From JBPOFM01 sp051252455 (GTDB lineage: Bacteria > Bacteroidota > Bacteroidia > Flavobacteriales > Flavobacteriaceae), in NCBI GenBank assembly GCA_051252455.1, contig JBPOFM010000004.1:124001-188000 (forward strand): DNA of 64,000 nt, written 5' to 3'. A model generated the notes under the pieces. The model saw only the letters and a list, made by a program, of their open reading frames with translations. It did no database searches and was not told the origin of the DNA. The position numbers were made by a program, and so were the translations under genes. Of this stretch, positions 41,919 through 51,877 are shown piece after piece (the stretch's first letter is position 1; every line of letters starts with the position of its first letter).

Positions 41919-43030
41919 TTAATCCTTTAGCATTTCAGGTGTTGCAACGGTTCTAAAGCCTAAATGTTCTAAAGACGAATCTCTGCTGGTTCCCATCCTT
42001 GAAGAGATTCGGTAGCTTGCACAATAAGAGTCGCTACACAGAAAAGAGCCTCCTTTTGTGATTTTTTCTTCTACATAAGGATTGTTTGGGTTATATGCTT
42101 TAGCCGCTCCTTTCGGGTTTATAGAAGGTTGTTTTTGAGCAACCAATTCTGCATAATACTCTAAATTATACCAATCGCTAGTCCATTCCCAGACATTTCC
42201 GGCCATATCAAATAATCCGTAACCGTTTGATGGATATGATTTTACAGGTGCGCGAAACTCATAACCATCTTCTTTATTGTTATTAAGTGGAAATTCACCT
42301 TCCCAAGTGTTTGCCATTTTTGAAAGTTGAGACTTGTCATCGCCCCAGAAAAATATGGCGTTTTCTTTTCCTCCTTGAGCTGCATACTCCCATTCTGCTT
42401 CTGTTGGCAAACGTCTATTTGCCCATTCACAATAAGCAACGGCATCTTCATAAGACACTTGAACTACTGGATAATTTTCCTTTCCAACAATGCTACTCCC
42501 TTTTCCATTAGGATGTTTCCAGCTGGCACCTATAGTCCAGTGCCACCATTGTGAGAAGTCATATAGATTTGGAACGGATGATTTGTTTTTTTGAAGGTCA
42601 TCGAACCTGCTTGTAATATGGAATCGTGTGGTTTTGGTGTACCTTGCGGCACTTGTTTTTTCATTTCTTCCCAATCCACATCTTTTTCAGCAGTTGTAAC
42701 ATATCCTGTAGCCTTTACAAATTCTGTAAATTGGGAATTTGTTACTTCTGTGATATCCATAAAAAAACCATCTAATTTAACTTCATGCCTTGGTTTTTCG
42801 TGAGCCATTGCCATATTGTCTTTCGAAACAGCGCCTTGCGAAAATGTACCACCTGCAATCCATACCATCCCTTCAGGGATTGAGTCCGGAACTTTTTCGG
42901 GCTGTTGAGGTTCAACCGTTTCTGATTCGTTGTTTGAAATTTCTGTAGTATCAACTTTCGTTTCATTTTTGCATGAAACAATTATTAAAGAGAATATTAT
43001 GACTTGAAAAAAAATTACTTTTGAATTCAT
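41919..43030 (-). pseudogene. Formylglycine-generating enzyme lipoprotein, split by a one-base frameshift
   Basis: The N-part (43030 to 42530) has a lipoprotein signal ending L-I-I-V-S-C (Cys20) and starts the FGE domain (G-M-V-W-I-A-G-G-T-F-S-Q-G). The C-part (to 41919) continues it with L-P-T-E-A-E-W-E-Y-A-A and G-G-S-F-L-C-S-D-S-Y-C-A-S-Y-R. The two cysteines correspond to the catalytic pair of FGE. Adding one A to the A7 run at 42586-42592 (T7 on the plus strand) joins the frames into 370 residues with a normal FGE core. It would convert the active-site Cys of the three sulfatases here to formylglycine. True mutation, slippage switch or sequencing error are all possible. Confidence 0.85.
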
Positions 43031-43246
43031 TTTAATACTATTGGACGACGTGAAAAATCATAAACTGGAGTGTAATTTACTAAAAGATTTCTTTAAAATA
43101 CTTCTAATATTTCATTCTTATGGAAAATCCCTTTTGCTTTAATTGAATATTTAAATTAATTCAGATTAAAAGAAATAGCTATAAATCGGTTGAGCAAAAA
43201 GTAGGATTATAACATGTAAAGCCTACGAATTTTGCCTATAAATTTG

Positions 43247-45430
43247 TCAAGGATTATTGTTACGCAATCCCACTTTGGACAGATCGAGTGGTACAATACC
43301 CATTTCTAGTGCTGGTGAACCAGGTTGCAGTCTAAAATCACCGTTTTCAGGATCCACAAACATGGGGTCTACCGCTTTACTGTGTACATCCACACCATCC
43401 TTTTGGTTCTTTTCAAGAAGTTCTAATCCTTTGTTCACATCTGGTTTGCAGAAATAAATATTGTAATCGGTATCCGCATCTTTAGCGCGAGCAATCACCC
43501 TACCTCGACGATCTTCGGAGCTGCCTTCCTTACCTGGAGGCAATTCATCAATAAATGTGTCTGACGCTGATAATGAGTAGAAAATATTTCTTTTAATGGT
43601 ACCTCCTGTCAACGGCCCTTCTCTAACAGATAGATAATACCCACGTGGCGGCGCAATAATATTGGCCACTATATTATTCTCTACTTTATTATCGAGTTTG
43701 GTAAGAATTCCTTGGGAGGTCGCTTTATAAATCAGATTTTCCGTGATAAATGTTCCTGTTTGCCCTCCATCTGTCCGTATGGCTGCTTGCATAATCATAT
43801 CTGCCGTCATGTGGTGAATATAATTACGACGAATATGATTTCCCTTTCCAGATCCACGAATGTAAATGGCATTACCATCTCCTAGGCGCTGCATTGAGTG
43901 ATGAATTTCGTTGTATTCGATAACATTATCTTTTGTATGCAGATATGGCAAAACATCTTCCAATGTAACGTCTTTTGAAAATTCGGGAAGTTCATATCGA
44001 CGCAGGGTACGTAATAATTCACGTCCATTTCCTTTTTTTGCAAAGAAATCTGTCATGCAACCCGAAAGAATAATCGCCGTATAATCGGTATGGTGTATTA
44101 GGTTGTTTGCAATTTTATTTTCACCACTTTGCCACAGAAAGATACCTGGTGAATGCCAATAAATTTCCCCAATATGATGAATATTGTTATTAAACACGGT
44201 GTTCTTTTTATTTACATTTTTAGTTCCAGGGCCATAACCTGCCAGCACTATTCCAGCACCTCCCATGTGTTCAATATGGTTGCTTGAAATTGTGTTATTC
44301 ATTCCATGGAGATCCACACGAATTGCTCCACTACCACTATGTAAAAAGTGACTTTGCTCAATAATGCAGTTTTCGGTGCCTCTAAAACGAACCAACGCAT
44401 TTACCTTATCGTACATGTCCCAATCGTGTTGTAGACCTGCATCTTCTGGTGTTAATGTATAACGTTCACCATGCTTGAAGGTCAATCCTTTAAAATGAAG
44501 ATTACGCACTGGAATATCTGTGGCTTTCTTCTCATTTATTTTCCCTTCAACACGTATAAGTTCCAAAAGTTGTGGTGCATACACGGTAGACTCATTTCTT
44601 GGCCACAAATACACTTTGCCTTCTTTCGTATTGAGCACCCATTCCCCTTCTTCATCCAAAGCTTCCAAAACATTCTCAACCCACGCATTCTCTGTTTTAG
44701 GTAGAAAATGGAGCCTGTTCATTGCGTAGGTAGCGTCAATGGAGGTGGTCGCTGTATTTGTTTTTTCATTCACAGATTTCAACGGCAGCATATTCACAAT
44801 CCATGCATGGTGTGGTCTTACCTTTATTTCCACATCTGTTGCATTTGACCAATTTTTTATAAAGCCATCAGGAAATTGAAGTCGATCTCTGCCATTCTTG
44901 CCGTCACCTGTAATTATTCCTGCTGATTGCGCTCGAGGCAACATCCCTTCCTCATCATATAGTGTCAAAAATTTGTCTGAAACATTCGCCACCATGATAT
45001 GACCTTTAGCTGCGTCAGGCAATCCTGGAAGTTCATTGGTCACTTTTTCCCATGCATTGATTTGCTTCCCGGAACTAAATATGGGTTTTTCACTTGGATA
45101 AGCTGCATAAGTGATTGTAAATTCATCTTTTCCTGAATCCTCTAAACCAAATACAACTGTTTTACTTAATTGGTAAAATCCATCGCGAATAAGCACCACA
45201 ATATCTTTTGAGTTGTTCTTTTTAAATTCACGAACGGCATTTTTAGCTTGCTCCAAAGTTGCAAATGGACCATCTGTACCTTCCGCATTCGGACTTTCCA
45301 AGGTTCCTGACCATTTATCAGAGCCTTTTATGGATACGAAAAAATCTGCATTGGATTCGCTTGTTTTTTGAGCCATGCAACATGTACATCCAATTATCAA
45401 GGTTAGAAATAGTATTAATTGTGTTTTCAT
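43247..45430 (-). CDS. Secreted beta-helix protein, GH141-like
   Basis: A 727-residue protein with a Sec signal (cleavage near M-A-Q, residue 21). The mature start F-F-V-S-I-K-G-S-D-K-W-S-G-T and the later A-T-L-E-Q-A-K-N-A-V-R-E-F are typical of GH141 and related parallel beta-helix hydrolases. Turns such as I-S-S-N-H-I-E-H-M-G-G-A-G-I and I-H-H-I-G-E-I-Y-W-H-S-P-G-I are rich in His and Asp. GH141 members include an alpha-L-fucosidase, which fits the fucose-directed neighbours. The family call is by eye; other beta-helix families cannot be excluded. Confidence 0.65.
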   Translation of the reverse strand: MKTQLILFLTLIIGCTCCMAQKTSESNADFFVSIKGSDKWSGTLESPNAEGTDGPFATLEQAKNAVREFKKNNSKDIVVLIRDGFYQLSKTVVFGLEDSGKDEFTITYAAYPSEKPIFSSGKQINAWEKVTNELPGLPDAAKGHIMVANVSDKFLTLYDEEGMLPRAQSAGIITGDGKNGRDRLQFPDGFIKNWSNATDVEIKVRPHHAWIVNMLPLKSVNEKTNTATTSIDATYAMNRLHFLPKTENAWVENVLEALDEEGEWVLNTKEGKVYLWPRNESTVYAPQLLELIRVEGKINEKKATDIPVRNLHFKGLTFKHGERYTLTPEDAGLQHDWDMYDKVNALVRFRGTENCIIEQSHFLHSGSGAIRVDLHGMNNTISSNHIEHMGGAGIVLAGYGPGTKNVNKKNTVFNNNIHHIGEIYWHSPGIFLWQSGENKIANNLIHHTDYTAIILSGCMTDFFAKKGNGRELLRTLRRYELPEFSKDVTLEDVLPYLHTKDNVIEYNEIHHSMQRLGDGNAIYIRGSGKGNHIRRNYIHHMTADMIMQAAIRTDGGQTGTFITENLIYKATSQGILTKLDNKVENNIVANIIAPPRGYYLSVREGPLTGGTIKRNIFYSLSASDTFIDELPPGKEGSSEDRRGRVIARAKDADTDYNIYFCKPDVNKGLELLEKNQKDGVDVHSKAVDPMFVDPENGDFRLQPGSPALEMGIVPLDLSKVGLRNNNP

Positions 45431-45505
45431 CAGATTTTATTTTTTAATCTATTAGTTAGTTTTTTGAATAATCCTAAAGGAAAATATCCATCTATAACAT
45501 TAGTG

Positions 45506-46927
45506 TCACTTCCTCTTTCTTGTTGTTGGTATCCATTCAAACCAATTGAGATTAAATAGATTTTCAGCTTCACCGACGTAACATAGATAAAGTGTATGGA
45601 TTCCTCGAATTCCGTTTATAGTTGTTGAAAGGGTTTTATAGTTTTCCCATCCACCAGTTGAACTTACAGGTATGCTGCCTACAATTGTTCCTTTAGAATC
45701 ATTTAAACGCAAAACAATAGTTCCTCCATCGTTTGGAGTCGAAATCCTTATGCGAAAAGAAAATGGATCAGCACTATTACCAAAATCGATATCGGTATAA
45801 CTCGTCCAATCACCGTTAGAAATTGCACCAAGTCCTTGAGTTTTTTTACCATCTTTCTGGTCTTCTACTTTAATTCCGAACTGTTCTGCAAAGGCTTCCG
45901 CTTGATGTCGAATGCTACCATCTTCTGTAGGTATGGTCTTTTTTCCTTTAGCAAACACATTTTTTCTTTTACGCTCGGGATAAGAAGGTATTGTGATTTC
46001 CACACCTTGATCAAGCGTGTAAACAATAGGTTCTATAGTGCCATCCTCACGAAAATTCATTTTATCAAAGCAAACTGAGCGCTTATATCGACTACCATGG
46101 TTTACATCTCCACGATGATAAAAAAGGTACCATTGATTATTAAACTCAATGGCTGACGTGTGGTTTGGAGATTCAGGAGAATTTGGTGCTAATTCACCAT
46201 TAAAATCCGCATATTCGGGTAAAGGCGAATCTGCCATCCAATATTTAGTGACACCACCTACTCTTGCGATGAAATAGTAAATCCCTTCACGTTTAAAAAC
46301 ATGGACTGCTTCATTTACTTTTTCTTCACTTAAGCGAATCCAAGGCCCATCCAATTCTACCATATTATCTTTTAATTTGGCTCCCATAATATGCGAACCT
46401 TGCTCACCCAAATCTACCCAGTGATCATTACCATAAATATAAGCTTGCCCATCCTCATCTACGAACACCGTTGGATCAAAAATAGTAGTAAACTCATTGG
46501 TTACCGCAGATTCCCAAGGTCCTATTGGAGAACGACTTTTTGCTACACCAACATAGGTTATATCACTAGGAAAGTACCAGTAATACCAACCATTTTTATA
46601 GGCGGCATCAGGAGCATTCATATTTGATTGCGCATACTCAAATCCTTTGTTTAGTTGAGGATCAAGTGAGACTCCATGATTAATCCAAGTTTTCATATCA
46701 GATGACTCAAGAATTACATAATCCTTCATCGATTCATAATTAACCGCATCGGGTTGGTCATGCGAACAGTAAACATAAACCTTGCCTTCGAAAACCTCAG
46801 CAGCGGGATCACATACATAAAGAAAATTAGAATCAGAATCTTTAAGGATCGGGTTTTGTGAAAAGCCCAACTGGACGACCAATAAAGTAAAGCTGAATAG
46901 TATGATTTTAATTTTTTCCATAAACAT
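45506..46927 (-). CDS. GH43 glycoside hydrolase with CBM6-like domain
   Basis: A 473-residue protein with a Sec signal (cleavage near F-S-Q, residue 24). The five-bladed beta-propeller shows C-D-P-A-A (catalytic base Asp40), F-D-P-T-V-F-V-D-E-D-G (pKa-modulating Asp near 150) and N-E-A-V-H-V-F (acid Glu near 205). The last 130 residues (R-H-Q-A-E-A-F-A-E, then G-D-W-T-S-Y) form a CBM6-type module. GH43 enzymes release arabinose, xylose or galactose; side chains of algal fucans may be the target. No T9SS tail, so probably periplasmic. Confidence 0.85.
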   Translation of the reverse strand: MFMEKIKIILFSFTLLVVQLGFSQNPILKDSDSNFLYVCDPAAEVFEGKVYVYCSHDQPDAVNYESMKDYVILESSDMKTWINHGVSLDPQLNKGFEYAQSNMNAPDAAYKNGWYYWYFPSDITYVGVAKSRSPIGPWESAVTNEFTTIFDPTVFVDEDGQAYIYGNDHWVDLGEQGSHIMGAKLKDNMVELDGPWIRLSEEKVNEAVHVFKREGIYYFIARVGGVTKYWMADSPLPEYADFNGELAPNSPESPNHTSAIEFNNQWYLFYHRGDVNHGSRYKRSVCFDKMNFREDGTIEPIVYTLDQGVEITIPSYPERKRKNVFAKGKKTIPTEDGSIRHQAEAFAEQFGIKVEDQKDGKKTQGLGAISNGDWTSYTDIDFGNSADPFSFRIRISTPNDGGTIVLRLNDSKGTIVGSIPVSSTGGWENYKTLSTTINGIRGIHTLYLCYVGEAENLFNLNWFEWIPTTRKRK

Positions 46928-46954
46928 TTTAGAGAGAGTTTTTATAACTCCAAA

Positions 46955-48571
46955 TTATTCTTCTCTCAAAAAATCAGTCTGTACCCATGGAGTGGTAATG
47001 GCATCATTCTTTTGAGCTTCACCAGGTGTACTCCTGCCTTCGTTAATTTGCATTATCAACATTCCTTTTAGTTCCTTTACTTTTTCAGGATATTTTTCTG
47101 CAAGATTTACCTGCTCTCCAATATCAGACTTCAAATTATACAGGATATTTTCGGGAAGTTTCTTCTCTAATATTTCCGGTTTTCCGTGGTGGTCTATTCC
47201 TGAATTTGGAGATACAATCAATTTCCAATCGCCTTTTCGTATGGCGAAAATTCCTTCTTTACTGTGATGTATCGCTGTTTCCCTTTGATAACCTGACTGT
47301 TGCATAAGCAAAGGCATCATACTATAACTGTCTTCCGCTTCAGAATCTTTTAACTTATAATCGACAAGATCTGCACAAGTAGCCATAAAATCGGTCGTAC
47401 AGATTATTGCATCTGAAATTGTATTGGCTTTGATCTTTGCAGGCCATTTCACTAGAAAAGGTACACGATGGCCACCTTCTAAATAACTCCCTTTTGAGCC
47501 ACTATAAATGTAATTTGGATTATGACCTTTCGCCGTTAGTGCGGGAAAATTTGCATTAGAGGCGCAACCATTATCGCTGGTAAAAATTATAAGAGTGTTC
47601 TCTTCAATTCCGCTTTCCCTAACGGTTTTAAATAGTTCGCCCATTAAATCATCAATCATGATCACAAAATCGGCATACGGATTAATGTTACTTTTTCCTG
47701 CCCAAGGTTCAATAGGAAGAATTGGATTGTGAGGTGCTGGCAATGGAAGATAAAGGAAGAATGGTGCATCGTCCTTTGATTTTTCTTTGATGTACGAATT
47801 AGCTTTATCTACCAAAACAGGCAATACCTGTTCATGATCAAAATCATCAGAAATAGCACCTTTTATCCAAGTACTATATGGGGCATCCTTTGTCCTTTTC
47901 TTGGATGATAAATTATTTGGAATTTGAACAACCCTATCATTTTCAATATAAACATAAGGAGGCATATTTAGGGATGCGGAAATGGCGTAAGAATAGTCAA
48001 AACCGACATCTAAAACACCTCTTTTAAGTGGTTTTGAATAGTCCAATTTATCAACATCCAATCGTTCTTTACTATTTGAAAAATAATCAAATTCTTGAGC
48101 ACCACCTTTCATAGACCAATTCAATCCTAAATGCCATTTACCGATGTTCCCGGTTTGATAGCCGTGATCTTTCAATAGTTGTGCCACCGTAAATCTATCC
48201 TCTTTTATCAACATTGGAGAATTCCCTCGGAGTACAAATTCCTTTAATGGAGTTCTCCAATTATAACGTCCCGTTAAAATACCATATCTGGTAGGCGTAC
48301 AAACTGAAGACGATGTATGCGCATCGTTAAATTTCATGCCCTCTCGACCCATTTGATCCAAATGAGGCGTATTTATTTTACTGTTTTCATTGTAAATGCT
48401 CAAATCACCTATCCCTAAATCATCGGCTAAAATGTAAATAATATTCGGACGTTTAGTTTCAGTCGATTCGGATTGTGAGAATCCATCAAGCACTGAAATA
48501 ATTATCATTAGAAAAAGCGCTATACTTTTTAATTGAGGCTTGTTGTTCTGTATTGCATTTTTAGACATCAT
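46955..48571 (-). CDS. S1 family sulfatase, Cys type (C-T-P-T-R)
   Basis: A 538-residue protein with a signal peptide (cleavage near F-S-Q). Metal ligands are in I-L-A-D-D-L-G-I-G-D (about 48-57), and V-C-T-P-T-R-Y-G-I-L-T-G has the Cys (about residue 91) to be converted to formylglycine. The last motif position is Thr instead of Ser. I-F-T-S-D-N-G-C-A is the second metal motif. It desulfates a polysaccharide or oligosaccharide in the periplasm. The start ATG at 48571 is preferred over TTG at 48574. Next genes follow with gaps under 30 bases. Confidence 0.9.
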   Translation of the reverse strand: MMSKNAIQNNKPQLKSIALFLMIIISVLDGFSQSESTETKRPNIIYILADDLGIGDLSIYNENSKINTPHLDQMGREGMKFNDAHTSSSVCTPTRYGILTGRYNWRTPLKEFVLRGNSPMLIKEDRFTVAQLLKDHGYQTGNIGKWHLGLNWSMKGGAQEFDYFSNSKERLDVDKLDYSKPLKRGVLDVGFDYSYAISASLNMPPYVYIENDRVVQIPNNLSSKKRTKDAPYSTWIKGAISDDFDHEQVLPVLVDKANSYIKEKSKDDAPFFLYLPLPAPHNPILPIEPWAGKSNINPYADFVIMIDDLMGELFKTVRESGIEENTLIIFTSDNGCASNANFPALTAKGHNPNYIYSGSKGSYLEGGHRVPFLVKWPAKIKANTISDAIICTTDFMATCADLVDYKLKDSEAEDSYSMMPLLMQQSGYQRETAIHHSKEGIFAIRKGDWKLIVSPNSGIDHHGKPEILEKKLPENILYNLKSDIGEQVNLAEKYPEKVKELKGMLIMQINEGRSTPGEAQKNDAITTPWVQTDFLREE

Positions 48572-48580
48572 CAAAACTGA

Positions 48581-50092
48581 TTAATTGTTTGAGTTCAAAC
48601 TTTTTATTCTGAAACCATTCACAATTTTACCTGGTAGACTTTTTGGAAGTTCAATAATGAGTGCCTCATCAGTACGTGTCCATTTAATTTTTTCGGTGCT
48701 GCCCATCAACTCAATACTACCAATTTCACCATCAAGCATTCCATTATTCGCCAAATTTTTTATTACAATATTCTCTGTTGGTGGCTCCAAAACAAAAGCG
48801 TAGAGCACACCATTTTTAGTAGTAAACCGAATATCCTCTTGCGAATAGCGGTTATGGTTTTCTCCTTGACGTCCGTCCTTAATCTCTAACGGTCCTTCTC
48901 CGAAAGTTTTCCATGGACGAGAGCCATAGATGCCATCTCCATTTATTTTTAGAAAATCTCCAAAAGCTGTGAGGTAGCCAATCTGCTTTTCTGGAATTGT
49001 TCCATCGCCGCGAAGACCAATATTGAGCATCACAATGCCATTTTTACTTATGGCATCAACAGCATTACTGACCATTACAGGCACACTCATTTCATTAATT
49101 GAGTTTTTATTATAAAACCAATCTCCCGAAAGATCTGTCGCCCATAACCAAGGTTCTGGCTTAATTTCTCCGGCGGCACCTCTTTCTAAATTATAAGTAA
49201 AAGCAGTACGGTCCAATGTTTTATCTTTTAAAGAAAGTACAACCGTTTGCTCACCGCTGTTTTCTTTCAAATCTCGATTTAAATAATCAGAAAAAAGTTT
49301 CACACCAAGTCCTTTGCCTGGACCTATTTTTGGAAATGGTGCATCGTTATTAAACATATCTGGATCATATTTTTCAATAATCTCCCAGCATCGCGCATAC
49401 CAATGTGCATTCCAACTGTCTTGCGATGCATATTCTTTTGAATCATAATCCATGTTGAAAAGTTTCCATTCCAAAGTGCCTTCTTCTTGGTATTTACGAG
49501 CTGGACGCCACCAACCTGGTGACCAATATAGATGGGTTGAAACTCCAAATTTTAAACCATGCTTATTGGCAGCCATTTTCCATTCGCCCAAAATATCGCG
49601 CTTTGGCCCCATATCGACGGAATTCCATGGATGTGACGAATCATACATATCAAAATTATCATGATGGGTTGCCACAGGCATGATAAAACGCGCCCCATTC
49701 TCTTTAACGAAGGCAACTAAAGCATCGGGATCCCATTTTTCACCTTTAAACAAAGGAATGAGTTTTTCGTATCCAAATTCCTCTAAAGGACCATATTTTT
49801 TAATATGCCATTCCGATAATTCTTGTGCCATTTTTTTTCCACCACCATACATATTTCGACCATACCAAGATCCATCAAGTGGACGATCTTCATCTACGGC
49901 AGAAGGGATTCCCCAATGAAACCATACGCCTAACTTACCATCCTGTAACCATTGCGGAACGTGATAGTTTGCGGCCATTGATTCCCAGTTTGGGTCAATT
50001 GTTCCAATCGTTTCGGATTCTTCTACTTGTCCAAAAACATGCATTTGAAACAAGACCAATGTGACCACTAAAGATTGATGAATATATTTCAT
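48581..50092 (-). CDS. GH29 alpha-L-fucosidase, copy 1
   Basis: With ATG at 50092 the protein has 503 residues and a signal peptide (to V-F-G-Q, about residue 22). The GH29 features are K-L-G-V-W-F-H-W-G (53-61), A-T-H-H-D-N-F-D-M-Y (141-150) and Y-D-P-D-M-F-N-N-D (242-250), the last Asp (250) taking the place of the catalytic nucleophile. The G/W usual in W-x-D-G is replaced, which is seen in divergent members. It removes terminal alpha-L-fucose. The upstream in-frame start at 50134 is rejected as it precedes a good signal peptide. Confidence 0.88.
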   Translation of the reverse strand: MKYIHQSLVVTLVLFQMHVFGQVEESETIGTIDPNWESMAANYHVPQWLQDGKLGVWFHWGIPSAVDEDRPLDGSWYGRNMYGGGKKMAQELSEWHIKKYGPLEEFGYEKLIPLFKGEKWDPDALVAFVKENGARFIMPVATHHDNFDMYDSSHPWNSVDMGPKRDILGEWKMAANKHGLKFGVSTHLYWSPGWWRPARKYQEEGTLEWKLFNMDYDSKEYASQDSWNAHWYARCWEIIEKYDPDMFNNDAPFPKIGPGKGLGVKLFSDYLNRDLKENSGEQTVVLSLKDKTLDRTAFTYNLERGAAGEIKPEPWLWATDLSGDWFYNKNSINEMSVPVMVSNAVDAISKNGIVMLNIGLRGDGTIPEKQIGYLTAFGDFLKINGDGIYGSRPWKTFGEGPLEIKDGRQGENHNRYSQEDIRFTTKNGVLYAFVLEPPTENIVIKNLANNGMLDGEIGSIELMGSTEKIKWTRTDEALIIELPKSLPGKIVNGFRIKSLNSNN

Positions 50093-50189
50093 AACCGCCT
50101 CTATTCTTGATGCATTAAAATCTGCAGAAAACAATTTGTCATATCTACGATTCCTACAGATTCTAATGGATTCCTATTACATGTTGTTT

Positions 50190-51851
50190 TTAATAACCCT
50201 CATTTTGTTCCCAACCATTGATACTGTTTAGGTTCATTTCAGATTCAGGAATTGGTAATAACCATTCGCGATCTGGCCATGGAGCAGTTCCGTAATCGGG
50301 ATTAAGTTCAATATCCGTCGCAGAACCTTGTTCACTTCCCCAAACGGTAATTAAATCCATTTCCATTTCTCTAAAACCATCGGTTCTAATTAAATCGAAA
50401 CGCCTTTTTACCTCTGCATGCAACTCTAGGCGACGCTCTTTAAGTACTGCTGTTCTAAACTCATCTTGACCCAAACCAGACAAGCTTGGTAAGCCTGCCC
50501 TATTTCTAATCTGATTTAAGGCATCAAATGCCGCGGCTGTTGGACCATTCGCCTCATTTTCTGCTTCAGCAAAAATTAATAATGCATCTGCATATCTGTA
50601 CAAAATGAAATTATTGCCTGTACGTGTGAAAGCTACATCTCCCGTTCCATCATCTGTGAAAAAGCTCATATCCATGTATTTTCTAAATTGAGGTTGTGAC
50701 AAAAATGGTCTGCCATCAGAAGCGGTATATCTCGTAAGAATTCCCCAATCCCTTCTTTCATCTCCTTCTTCATCAAATGCATCATACAAATCGGGAGACA
50801 CCAAAAGAACTCCTCCATTGGTTGTTCCACCAGTCCAACCCATCTCTACGATGGTCAAATCAATTCCTTCACTAGCCAAAGGCATATCATTGTTCCCTGC
50901 TCCCCAATAGAATCTACCATTGACTCTATTTACACATTCCCTTGAAAGAAAAGATCCTAAACCTCCGAGATTTGTTGAACCCAATTCGAACATAGACTCC
51001 ACTGAATAAGGCCTTTCACCGAGCCATGGCACACCACAAGCTGGAGTGATATTTTGACCATCCACAACAGCTTCAGTAATCAATGAATGTGGCGAGAAAT
51101 CTAAAACCTCTTTAGCTTTGGCGCTTGCCAATGCCCAATTTGATGCATCACCTTGCACCTTTTCACCTTGCGAAGTTCTTCTCCATCCAGCACGCGTTAA
51201 ATACACATCTGCCAGTATAACTTTTGCCGACCATTTAGTAAGTCGTCCATAATGCAAGGCGTCTGCCCCAAATTCCTCTGCAAATTGTAAATCTGGAATA
51301 ATGATCTGATTGTATACTTCTTCTACACTAGAACGAGGCAAATTATAATCTTCTTCTGTGGTCACCGAATTGACAACTAAAGGCATATCTCCCCAAGTTC
51401 TAACCAACTGAAAATAACAAAAGGCTCTTAAGGCATGTGCTTCTGCAATGATGGCATTTTTACCATCTTCATCCATATCAACTTGAGGCACATACTTTAT
51501 GATATCATTCGCTCTAGAAATCCCTACCCAAAGGCCTTGATATTGGTCATTATTCTCTAACCATTCATCGATAGATGTAACCTGATGTGTGGCCCAATTG
51601 GGATAGAACCTTCTATTGATTACATCGTCTGTGGCCAAATCTATCTGTGGCCAATAGCGACCATAAAGCGACCTTGCTGCTCCATCGTGTAAAGCTTTGT
51701 ACATCCCGTCGGCAGCCGTACGTGCATCCGATTCCGTTTTGTAAAAATTGGATATGGATACCAATGTTCTTGGTTCTTCATCTAAATAATCTTGACAAGA
51801 TATTGAGACTATAGAGATTAAGAACAAACCTATTAAAAGTGATTTTTTCAT
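50190..51851 (-). CDS. susD: SusD/RagB-family glycan-binding lipoprotein
   Basis: A 553-residue protein with a lipobox ending S-I-V-S-I-S-C (Cys19), followed by Q-D-Y-L-D-E-E-P as in SusD proteins. A-I-I-A-E-A-H-A-L-R-A-F-C-Y-F-Q-L-V-R-T-W-G-D is the conserved TPR helix, and the C-terminal third contains K-E-R-R-L-E-L. It sits on the outer-membrane surface, capping the SusC channel and binding the glycan. The gene follows susC by 26 bases, the normal order. Confidence 0.95.
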   Translation of the reverse strand: MKKSLLIGLFLISIVSISCQDYLDEEPRTLVSISNFYKTESDARTAADGMYKALHDGAARSLYGRYWPQIDLATDDVINRRFYPNWATHQVTSIDEWLENNDQYQGLWVGISRANDIIKYVPQVDMDEDGKNAIIAEAHALRAFCYFQLVRTWGDMPLVVNSVTTEEDYNLPRSSVEEVYNQIIIPDLQFAEEFGADALHYGRLTKWSAKVILADVYLTRAGWRRTSQGEKVQGDASNWALASAKAKEVLDFSPHSLITEAVVDGQNITPACGVPWLGERPYSVESMFELGSTNLGGLGSFLSRECVNRVNGRFYWGAGNNDMPLASEGIDLTIVEMGWTGGTTNGGVLLVSPDLYDAFDEEGDERRDWGILTRYTASDGRPFLSQPQFRKYMDMSFFTDDGTGDVAFTRTGNNFILYRYADALLIFAEAENEANGPTAAAFDALNQIRNRAGLPSLSGLGQDEFRTAVLKERRLELHAEVKRRFDLIRTDGFREMEMDLITVWGSEQGSATDIELNPDYGTAPWPDREWLLPIPESEMNLNSINGWEQNEGY

Positions 51852-51877
51852 AATGTTCTGTTTTATATTATTGTTTC

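Noticed and set aside
42586..42592. Programmed ribosomal frameshifting as the explanation for the split FGE gene.
   Set aside because: A seven-A run alone could allow it, but no downstream pseudoknot or stimulatory element was seen and no FGE is known to use it. Slippage mutation or miscall is simpler.
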